Assembly (NCBI GenBank): GCA_040757115.1
Contig: JBFLYA010000029.1
Coordinates: 1 to 26,837, forward strand
Reading direction: 5' to 3'
From: a bacterium
GTDB taxonomy: Bacteria > UBA9089 > CG2-30-40-21 > SBAY01
Length of the DNA stretch: 26,837 nt
The position numbers and the translations under genes were made by a program. This document shows, one piece after another, positions 26,301 through 26,837 of the stretch (the first letter of the stretch is position 1; each line of letters starts with the position of its first letter). The notes beneath the pieces are model-generated. The model did not search any database, was not told the DNA's origin, and saw only the letters and a program-made list of their open reading frames with translations.

Positions 26301-26837
26301 TATCAACAGTGAATGTTGTCGTGAAACTACCTTCGATTGCGGCTGAGGTCGTCGTGATTGTCTTTGTTGTGCCAAAATGAATGTAAATTAACTCATTCGC
26401 CGCATAGCCTGTGCCTCGTATCGTCACGATTGTTCCAACTGTTCCTTCTTTTGGCGTTACAGACCATAATTCCGGTAATATCTTGAAGTCATTTATGGCA
26501 CTACCTGAATTCAAGCCAACCGCTGTTATCGTCGTCGAACCATAAGGTTGTGTATCAATAGTAAATATCGTTGTGAAACTACCTTCGATTGCGGCTGAGG
26601 TCGTTGTGATTGTCTTTGTTGTGCCAAAGTGAATGTAAACTAACTCATTCGCCGCATAACCGGTGCCTCGGATTGTTACGATTGTCCCTACTGTCCCTTC
26701 GGCTAACACCACTGACCATAACTCTGGCAGTATCTTGAAGTCATTTATGGCACTACCTGAATTCAATCCAACCGCTGTTATCGTCGTCGAACCATAAGGT
26801 TGCGTATCAATGGTAAATGTTGTTGTGAAACTACCTT
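2029..26837 (-). CDS. Giant IPT/TIG- and Ig-like repeat surface protein (5'-partial, at least 8,268 aa)
   Basis: The frame stays open from the TAA at 2029-2031 to the window edge; the real start lies outside, and the Met at 26766 sits inside a repeat and is not a start. In order it contains a partial repeat, about 76 IPT/TIG-like repeats of 82-85 residues (consensus core EGTVGTIVTIRGTGY, then VYIHFGTTNTITTT, GSFTTTFTIDTQPYGSTTIT and INYFKI), two degenerate IPT-like domains, 13 Ig-like repeats of about 120 residues, and a C-terminal FlgD/type IX sorting-like domain. The protein is very rich in Thr, Gly, Ile and Val, poor in Cys, and shows no membrane segment or enzyme motif. Such architecture is typical of secreted adhesins or fibres. 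A size above 8,000 residues is exceptional. The PorV-like gene two genes downstream suggests type IX-like export (inference). The ligand, the anchor and the N-terminal domain cannot be told from this window. Confidence 0.97.
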   Translation of the reverse strand, partial: GSFTTTFTIDTQPYGSTTITAVGLNSGSAINDFKILPELWSVVLAEGTVGTIVTIRGTGYAANELVYIHFGTTKTITTTSAAIEGSFTTIFTIDTQPYGSTTITAVGLNSGSAINDFKILPELWSVTPKEGTVGTIVTIRGTGYAANELIYIHFGTTKTITTTSAAIEGSFTTTFTVDTQGFGSTTITAVGLNSNSAINYFKITVELYSVTPTEGTVGTIVTIKGTGYKANEEVRIDFGTTSSITTTQADGTGSWTVTFTIDTQPYDRTTIKATGLTSGGEGINYFKILPELWSVVLAEGTVGTIVTIRGTGYAANELVYIHFGTTKTITTTSAAIEGSFTTTFTIDTQPYGSTTITAVGLNSGSAINNFKILPELWSVVLAEGTVGTIVTIRGTGYAANELIYIHFGTTKTITTTSAVIEGSFTTTFTIDTQPYGSMTITAVGLSSGSAINDFKILPELWSVVLAEGTVGTIVTIRGTGYAANELIYIHFGTTKTITTTSAAIEGSWTTTFTVNTQPYGSTTITAVGLNLGEAINDFKILPELWSVTPTSGTVGTTITIRGTGYCGTEVVYIHFGITNTITTVVSDIEGSWTTTFTANAQPYATTTITAVGQQNAHQASNFFDMKSRIVKIVPPKGAIGLEITVYGDGFGASESVRIDFSDKPTLTYVTSQRNGQFTSIFTVPEVSANQTVTATGLTTGAQGVATFTVIPGISFISPVFGTIGTIVDIKGSGFGVGNEIRIDFGTTRSIVVLTADTGGRFATTFTVDTQPAGSTTVMVQDVLTLDFEDRIFDIIGRITYTTPIIGTVGTTITVQGDGYGATETIRISFGTTTTIGTATSNAVGTYTAIFTIDTQPYGNTTVVIKGLTSGEEEITQVFIIPNIIVVSPDRGSVGTIVTLKGNGYKANEKVQIDFGNYSTITTTSSDNIGSFTTTFTIDTQKYGSTTIIARGLDSSYAVDDLSIIPNIITVTPSIGTVGTIITVAGNGYGASETITISFGTHPTITTTSTDEIGSFTATFTIDTQRYGTTTIIATNMSSAEGYFFIIPNIINITPNSGTVGTVVTLQGNGFGASKTLSIDFGTTSTIQITSTYAEGSFTTTWTIDTQPYGITTITTHGSEDASGTFTILPNIILITPSSGTVGMIITVSGNGYAASDTVRIAFGITPTIQLVSTEVYGSFTTTFTIDTQQYGITTIVAHGDAQGISAQGTISIQPNIILVTPTSGTVGTIITLRGNGYWAFEIIRVEFGTTPTIQLTSTYAEGSWTTTFTIDTQPYGITTIIAHGNGILSAGTLTILPNTILITPSSGTVGTIITVRGNGYGASEIIRVEFGTTPTIQLTSTYAEGSFTTTFTIDTQPYGRTTIVSHGNGILSAGTLTILPNIILITPNSGTVGTIVTLRGNGYRASETIRVEFGTTPTIQIISTYAEGSFTTTFTIDTQQAGITTIIAYGNGIFAEGTLTVSSNIVLVTPDSGTVGTVITVRGNGFRASDTIRIDFGTTQTIQLTSTCAEGSFTTTFTIDTQNYGSTTITASDSDLRQAVSYFKILPELWFVTPTEGTVGTIVTIKGTGYEGQELVYIHFGTTNTITTTSAGIEGSFTTTFTIDTQPYGSTTITASGLSSDKASNYFKILSSVYQVTPIEGTVGTIVTISGMGYGAFKDITIHFGTTNTITTTSTNIAGSWTTTFTVDTQPYGTTTITALGSVAINYFKILPELWYVNPAEGTVGKVVTIRGTGYTAQELVYIHFGTTNTITTTSVDIEGSWTTTFTIDTQPYGSTTITAVGLNSGQASNDFKILPELWYVSPVEGTVGSIVTIRGTGYAANELVYIHFGTTNTIRTTSSANEGSFTTTFTIDTEPYGSTTITALGLSSDKASNYFKILSSVYQVTPTEGTVGTIVTISAAGYGAFKDITIHFGTTNTIATTLSNIAGSFTTTFTIDTQPYGTTTITALGSLAINHFKILPELWYVNPAEGTVGKVVTIRGTGYAANELVYIHLGTTNTITTTSVDGQGSFTTTFTIDTQPYGSTTITSVGLNSGQASNDFKILPQVWSVNPAEGTVGKIVTIRGTGYAANELVYIQFGTTNTITTTSADIQGSFSTTFTVDTQSYGSTTITAVGLSSDKAINYFMVLSSVYEVTPTEGTVGTIVTISGMGYGAFKDITIHFGTTNTITTTSSNIAGSFTTTFTVDTQPYGTTTITAIGSKAINYFKILSELWYVNPAEGTVGKVVTIRGTGYAANELVYIHFGTTNTITTTSADIQGRFTTTFTIDTQPYGSTTITSVGLNSGQASNDFKILPELWSVNPAEGTVGKVVTIRGTGYAANERIYIHFGTTNTITIVSSDIQGSFTTTFTVDTQPYGSTTITALGLNSGQATNDFKILPELWSVNPAEGTVGSIVTIRGTGYAANELVYIHFGTTKTITTTSSANEGSFTTTFTIDTQPYGFTTITALGLNSDKASNDFKILPELWYVEPAEGTGGNIVTIRGTGYAANELVYIHFGTTNTITTTSVDIQGSFTTTFTIDTQPYGSTTITALGLSSGQASNDFKILPELWYVSPAEGTVGKVITIRGTGYAANELVYIHFGTINTIMTTSVDTQGSFTTTFTIDTQPYGFTTITALGLSSGQASNDFKILPQVWSVNPVEGTVGMIVTIRGTGYAANERIYIHFGTTNTITTTSSDGQGSWTTTFTIDTQSYGSTTITAVGLSSDKASNYFMILSSVYQVTPTEGTVGTIVTISGMGYGANKDITIHFGTTNTITTTVSNIAGSFTTTFTIDTQPYGTTTITALGSKAINYFKILPQVWYVNPAEGTVGSIVTIRGTGYAANELVYIHFGTTNTITTTSSDIQGSFTTTFTIDTQNYGSTTITALGLSSGQAINDYKIMPAVWYVIPPKGTVGSTVMIRGTGYEANELVYIHFGTTKTITTTSADIQGSFSTTFTVDTQSYGSTTITAVGLSSDKAINYFMVLSSVYEVTPTEGTVGTIVTISGMGYGAFKDITIHFGTTNTITTTSSNIAGSFTTTFTVDTQPYGTTTITALGSKAINYFKILPQVWYVNPAEGTVGKVITIRGTGYAANELVYVHFGTTNTITTTSADIQGSFTTTFTIDTQPYGSTTITALGLSSGQASNDFKILPELWYVNPAEGTVGKIVTIRGTGYAANERIYIHFGTTNTITTTSAAIEGSFTTTFTVDTQPYRSTTITALGLNSGQATNDFKILPELWYVNPAEGTVGQVVMIRGTGYAANERIYIHFGTTNTITTVSSDIQGSFTTTFTVDTQPYGSTTITALGLNSGQATNDFKILPELWYVNPAEGTVGSMVTIRGRGYAANELVYIHFGTTKTITTTSAAIEGSFTTTFTIDTQPYGSTTITALGLSSDKAINDFKILPELWSVVLAEGTVGTIVTIRGTGYAANELVYIHFGTTNTITTTSVDVEGSWTTTFTIDTQPYGSTTITALGLSSGQASNDFKILPELWYVNPAEGTVGSIVTIRGTGYAANELVYIHFGTTNTITTTSSAIEGSFTTTFTIDTQSYGSTTITALGLSSDKATNYFMILSSVYEVTPTEGTVGTVVTISGMGYGANKDITIHFGTTNTITTTMSNIAGSFTTTFTIDTQPYGATTITALGSKAINYFKILPELWYVNPAEGTVGKIVTIRGTGYAANELVYIHFGTTYTITTTSSAIEGSFTTTFTVDTQPYGSTTITALGLSSDKAINDFKILPELWSVSPTEGTVGKIVTIRGTGYAANELVYIHFGTTNTITTTSADGQGIWTTTFTIDTQSCGSTTITAVGLSSGSAINYFKIMAELYSVTPTEGTVGTIVTIRGTGYLASEQIRIDFGVKSTITTTQADGIGSWTVTFTIDTQAYGNTTIKATGLISQGEGINYFKILPELWYVGPAEGTVGQVVTIRGTGYAANELVYIHFGTTNTITTISSDIQGSFTTTFTIDTQPYGSTTITALGLSSDKAINDFKILPELWSVVLAEGTVGTVVTIRGTGYAAQELIYIHFGTTNTITTTSAAIEGSFTTTFTIDTQPYGSTTITALGLSSGQASNDFKILPELWSVVLGEGIVGTIVTIRGTGYAANELVYIHFGTTKTITTTSVAIEGSFTTTFTIDTQPYGSTTITALGLSSGQASNNFKILPELWSVVLGEGTVGTIVTIRGTGYAGNETVYIHFGTTKTITTTSAAIEGSFTTTFTIDTQPYGSTTITAVGLNSGSAINNFKILPELWFVTPKEETVGTIVTIRGTGYAANETVYIHFGTTKTITTTSAAIEGSFTTTFTIDTQPYGSTTITAVGLNSGSAINDFKILPELWSVTPKEGTVGTIVTIRGTGYAANELIYIHLGTTKTITTTSAAIEGSFTTTFTVDIQGFGSTTITAVGLNSNSAINYFKITVELYSVTPTEGTVGTIITIKGTGYKANEGIRIDFGTTSSITTTQADETGSWTATFTINTQPYDRTTIKATGLTSGGEGINYFKILPELWSVVLAEGIVGTIVTIRGTGYAGNELVYIHFGTTKTITTTSAAIEGSFTTTFTIDTQPYGSTTITAVGLNSGSAINDFKILPELWFVNPAEGTVGKIVTIRGTGYAANETVYIHFGTTKTITTVSSVIEGSFTTTFTIDTQPYGTTTIVASGLNLGEAINYFRVLPEVFSVSPKEGTVGTIVTICGTGYGANKTINVHFGITNTITTASSDIIGSFTATFTVDTQPYGTTTIVATGCSAINYFKILPDVWYVTPTSGTVGSIVTVRGTGYAASEEVYVHFGTTKTIITTVSAQEGSFTTTFTVDTQAYGTTTIIAVGLGSGEAINYYRITPDLWYVNPQQGTVGTIVTIKGTGYTPGEVRIDFGTTQTITTTQADNTGSLTTTFTIDTQPLGITTIAATGANAERNINFFTITGGIRISPTTGSVGTIVTVFGNGYAATEQICVDFGTTPTLAITTTDNIGSFTVTFTVTTQPYGTTTIIVTGPKAGSVSTTFFITPELFMVSPDTGTVGTVITIRGTGYAGREDVYIHFGTTQTITITTSAIEGSFTTTFTINTQPYGSTTITGLGLNSSSAINYFKIIPQIIQVTPDTGTVGTIITIRGTGYGNGEDVFIHFGTTQTITRTITDIEGSWTTTFTIDTQPYGTTTIISVGETTPQAINYFKITPEIIMVTPTQGTVGTIVTISGTGYAGTEEVYIHFGTTKTITTTVSDIAGSWTTTFTINPQAYGSTTITALGLRSDSNIAYFKVLGELYLVSPKEGTVGTIVTISGTGYQPSETVQISFGNKTTITTGHVIDTGVFILTFTIDTQVYGSTTIIATGLSSAIEGINYFKIIPDVIMVSPSIGTVGTIVTIRGTGYAGLEELYVHFGTTKTITTTSAAIEGSFTTTFTIDTQPYGSTTITGVGFGSGEDISYFKITPQIWDVTPTSATVGTIITIRGTGYAGTEDVYIHFGTNKTITTTVSAIEGSITTTFTIDTQPYGTTTILAGGLKSAEAINYLKITPQLVSVTPTEGTIGTIITICGTGYASSETVYIHFGIRNTITTTVSGIEGSVTTTFTIDTQPYGTTTVVALGLKSAVAINYFKILPALFMVSPTEGTVGTKVTIKGNGYIGTEEIYIHFGTTRTITTVISEIQGSFTTTFTVDTQPYGATTITGVGSCSESINYFKITPELWFVTPTKGTIGTILTIRGTGYTPGEVRINFGTTESITLTQAEIEGSFTTTFTVNTQILGKTTIRATGINQETNINYFVIIGGVEVSPTSGTVGSIVTVFGTGYAASEEIRINFGTTPSITKVIATEAGTFTVTFTIDTQPYGTTTVRTISSDTGSATTYFTILPDLWQVNPSEGTVGTIVTIRGTGYAYQETVYIHFGTTLTITTTQVAIQGSWTTKFTVNMQPCGSTTITAIADKSGFAINYFAILPEIYAVTPTKGTVGTIVTIKGSGYRSNEEIRVDFGTTPSITVITSSESGTFATTFTIDTQPYGTTTIIAQGSFGKGTNYFKIIPDVCLVTPTEGTVGTIITIRGTGYAGGEDIYVDFGTTKTITTTMSDIQGSFTTTFTINTQPYGTTTIIGIGLTSSQAQNYFRILPEIFMVTPTEGTVGTIVTISGTGYGANKVIYIHFGTTKTITTTTSTIEGTFTTTFTVNTQPYGSTTIIATGCQAINYFKILPDVIYVSPGQGTVGTIVTVKGTGYAGTEEIYIHFGITQTITITISKINGTFTTTFTVDTQPYGSTTIIALGLKSGQDYDYFFINPMTYVTPQQGTVGRLITVTGQGYKSGENISIHFGQTLTICSTAAAVEGSFTAIFTVDTQTFGTKTITVISDNSQMINLFKIRGGVVVSPRSGIVATQVILYGTGFGASEFITVAFGGNPTISCATTSDNGTFSTQFMADVQIPGPVVISASGLITGEVASTTFTLVRIFLNPDGGHGQEGATTQISGRGFMEGATVSANSIKFNGAFTAQHATITIQPGGILPTTTLTLPAMPWGTYTVHMIVSGEEFVFADSYRVVPWIIMNPCAGSGQTGNTSTITGSGFYGTTGGTTILMNSIKVGGNPTEHPEVVVSDVGTFSVTVALSQFNQAGYYAADIVQNKENIGSWTYRFENVYYRTSPPQLRWTGESGYTQDGLNPEEGLNTTIYTYRIRYYDFDNDDPLPGYPKVIIYKGANVYASLTMTKIDSYLPRSAPRYEKQTTLPDGMYSYYIVAYDKWGAPANGVSGVWREGPRVGQFPTLSWVGAPDYINTGVSPKVGSEGTLFNYRVVYRDSSNRPPVFGTNSPIVIIEKDGLPYATYTLGTISLLGGTATPYRDGVIYGTETSLVRGSYTHRFKVQIAIGTDTFIEAQGTPTLINSGPTVVTLPYLSWLGAPGYTDDGVEPDTGQIGDMFEFKVRYTGSTGPELIRLYLMSQSGTTTYYEMIQDSENWEYGVTFTTRLSINYGGMNSYRIEARAYGQPVGGTPTLWQNGPFINRAPVLAFASPGLEPTYGNNETIFTYRIRYSDADGNMPAYIVAQYTSPGGNPGTLNLQLSSGTLSDGIYIGTMTGLGEGTWTYRFAAADIYGMVAIGTPTNLFSGPIILPGLTCLTGTEILPVNPIVGSYITFKVTYFDYENIRPAPGYPKLYVYLGNQLFVTTGLYEETLGDTDYTDGKVYQIKTIILALAGTYTHKFEAMNQGGRIAIGSPTMRQIGPAVGNQQTQNRIPSLSWVQQDGYRTDGVNPNSAKPETTITYKVLYKDFNNDYPMPGYPQLNIYKSDRTLLATVTMTLESGDGDWIGGAVYVYATNTLITTGNYYYSMEAKDCWGGNAAGAPVYQYLGPKISLPPILSWTGEPNYQEGGVYPISTSPYNLYTYRIKYQDSAGNLPYGNRVWVKVYREGSLLYTLPMYYVSGNPLTGQIHSLIYPLTLQGIYTYIFEAKNINGVSAEGTPTWTLMVGPIISKPPVLSWAGITDYLYDGIEPETGKSGDTFTYLVKYTDADNDPPLGGYPLLYVFRGDNEPVPGSPYVMDHNDPLDITYTDGKLYKKELPLYLTGTDYKYRFEVKDIKGVSSVYPQSQPMGTKTGPKISNPPVLSFISQTPYNGTSGVDIQTGAKPKVVTFKVIYQDTDGDPPSPTDGVKVYIRRNGAGYPYEGIGYPMMYKVPIDYVNGVEYYTVISLLYSGTYTYRFAAKDRNGVLALGTPTQEYIGPILTGVDAPVAPLLLWTGERNYLYDGLDPEQGEPDSTIFTYRVKYSDGNNEAPLAGYPRVKIKTTGGAETILPLTRVSPATVTYAAGVLYETRTTLPAPTGIYTYQFEAKDITGLTAGGAGIQVKIAPAVNSAPVLSNGDVNPPSGNVSTRYTFSVKYQDSEGNVPYSGYPKVHILIGGVDIPGSPMILPYHDGGNISSGRVYSNPLIILPYNNSNYSYYFEAMDIYRKMATPTSTNYGPVVTGGGNWRPELSWVGTGGYVSDGLDPEMGTTGTIFTFKVRYRDLNNDLPKPGYPLLHVKKNGDEVATLTMTWFNDGIGTQSCGIYMATTTLQTGSYKYWINAYDPANLDVKLPATGDKTGPAVTNAPILTWTGESGFTSDGVDPDYGTVNVTSFTYKVRYYDIDGDEPQYIHLWLYKDGVRMAGSPFPLSLVPGSGPKWDGYYRIVFPCFTEPGTYTYLFNAIGKDGMMCVGSATGGTMTGPIVVIQGSPAPPITPPLNGTTTDFNLIDAYNCPNPTYDGITDIVGVLDATAQVVGLRVIVNIYDIAGDLVWTEEKAGIASTSRNTVQGVKQVVEIEWKGRNDVGKEVANGVYIFRMIISNNEGKTMSKLGKIAVIR
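2391..7095 (-). repeat. 13 tandem Ig-like repeats (LSWTGE-type, about 120 aa) in the giant protein
   Basis: Thirteen modules begin near 7095, 6744, 6360, 6026, 5706, 5341, 4977, 4623, 4234, 3857, 3496, 3148 and 2794. The pattern is P-x-LSW-x-G-x-x-x-Y-x-x-DG-x-x-PE-x-G, then FTYRVKY-x-D-x-[DN]-[GN]-[DN]-x-P-x-x-GYP, a strand such as VYIYKG, an exposed DG-x-Y region, GTYTYRFEAKD, and finally GTPT-x-x-x-GP-x-I. They are far more diverged from one another than the IPT repeats, so they are older. The fold is inferred to be an Ig/fibronectin-like sandwich; I cannot give a family name. The acidic D-x-[DN]-x-[DN] loop could bind calcium. Confidence 0.85.
7096..7671 (-). repeat. Two degenerate IPT-like domains linking the two repeat types
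   Basis: Two modules of about 95 residues begin near 7671 (IFLNPDGGHGQEGATTQISG) and near 7404 (IIMNPCAGSGQTGNTSTITG). They retain the N-terminal IPT signature P-x-x-G-x-x-G-x-x-x-x-I-x-G-x-G-F but have insertions (SANSIKFNG, MNSIKVGG) and lack the HFGTT and DTQPYG motifs. They form the junction between the 84-residue array and the Ig-like array. Confidence 0.75.
7672..12924 (-). repeat. IPT/TIG repeats 56-76: diverging C-terminal section
   Basis: Twenty-one copies averaging 250 bp. All keep GT(V/I)GTIVTI-x-G-x-GY and the DTQPYG turn, but strand and loop residues vary much more than in the central array. Some copies have the shortened TPGEVRI loop, others the short C-SAINYFKI ending. A recurrent 3-4 repeat module occurs at 11932-12924, 9418-10164 and 7672-8664. 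The numbering counts complete repeats in protein order from 26730. Confidence 0.88.
17727..18080 (-). repeat. Copy A of a nearly identical ~355-bp segment (partner 2,502 bp away)
   Basis: This stretch aligns with 20229-20582 at a constant offset of 2,502 bases, with only a handful of differences by eye; identity drops beyond both ends. It covers most of repeats 35 and 36, whose partners are repeats 25 and 26. The offset equals ten repeat units. Confidence 0.8.
20229..20582 (-). repeat. Copy B of the nearly identical ~355-bp segment
   Basis: Partner of 17727-18080. The run from TAAACTGAAG at 20441 to the GTCTGCAGATGTAGT region near 20580 appears identical to the run starting at 17939. Neighbouring repeats at the same offset are clearly less similar, which points to recent duplication or local gene conversion. 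Confidence 0.8.
22201..24960 (-). repeat. IPT/TIG repeats 8-18: divergent island
   Basis: Eleven copies averaging 251 bp that differ strongly from the arrays on both sides. Repeats 8-10 are the most diverged (KIVPPKGAIGLEITVYG, ISFISPVFGTIGTIVDI). Repeats 13-18 form their own subfamily: IILITPSSGTVGTIIT then RGNGYGASEIIRVEFGTTPT and IQLTSTYAEGSF, ending AGTLTI instead of INYFKI. The island separates two homogeneous arrays that resemble one another. Confidence 0.88.
24961..26837 (-). repeat. IPT/TIG repeats 1-7 plus a partial repeat at the window edge
   Basis: Seven complete copies from 26730 downward, preceded by the last ~35 codons of another copy reaching the edge. Repeats 1-6 carry LPELWSVVLAEG or TPKEG starts and the IHFGTTKTITTTSAAIEGSF form, and closely resemble repeats 48-55 about 12.5 kb away rather than the adjacent divergent island. 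Repeat 7 (GTGYCGTEVVYIHFG) is transitional. The array evidently continues outside the window. Confidence 0.9.

Noticed and set aside
26764-26766. ATG at 26766 as the true start of the giant protein
   Set aside because: The Met lies inside a repeat, replaces a Leu of the consensus (GLNSGSAIND), and the frame continues open with repeat sequence to the window edge.
7672-26837. Regular ~250-bp repeats considered as a CRISPR or satellite array
   Set aside because: There are no short repeats with unique spacers; the unit is coding throughout and keeps the reading frame.

Overview
The window is dominated by one giant minus-strand reading frame. It runs uninterrupted from its stop codon at 2029 to the right-hand edge at 26837, so its 5' end lies outside. 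It encodes at least 8,268 residues of an extracellular, threonine-rich, modular beta-sandwich protein. Two short minus-strand genes follow it: a GxxExxY-family protein (1607-1990) and a PorV/PorQ-type outer-membrane beta-barrel protein (446-1402). The leftmost ~445 bases are a gene-free patchwork of short AT-rich repeats. No tRNA, rRNA, CRISPR array, transposase or plausible plus-strand gene was seen.

Layout of the giant gene in protein order (right to left): a partial repeat at the edge; 7 very similar ~84-residue IPT/TIG-like repeats (24961-26730); 11 divergent repeats (22201-24960); 37 highly homogeneous repeats (12925-22200); 21 gradually diverging repeats (7672-12924); two degenerate IPT-like domains (about 7096-7671); 13 Ig-like repeats of a second type, about 120 residues each (about 2390-7095); and a C-terminal FlgD/type IX-sorting-like domain (2029 to about 2390). 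The total is about 76 complete IPT-like copies. Recurring modules at 3-, 7-, 10-, 11-, 17- and 50-repeat distances show growth by block duplication and homogenisation.

Working model (inference): the giant protein is a secreted or surface-anchored filamentous adhesin or stalk. It would be exported by a type IX-like route through its C-terminal domain, with the PorV-like barrel two genes downstream as a possible outer-membrane partner. The GxxExxY gene between them is bracketed by inverted arrays of a 9-bp motif, and looks like a small cassette inserted 2 bp after the giant gene's stop codon.

Organism: moderately AT-rich DNA, a Gram-negative envelope (outer-membrane barrel with signal peptide and aromatic C-terminus), a PorV-like protein, a GxxExxY gene and dispersed AT-rich intergenic repeats. 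This combination suggests an uncultivated bacterium from an FCB-like or candidate phylum (Omnitrophota or Desantisbacteria are examples). The sequence alone does not decide the phylum.
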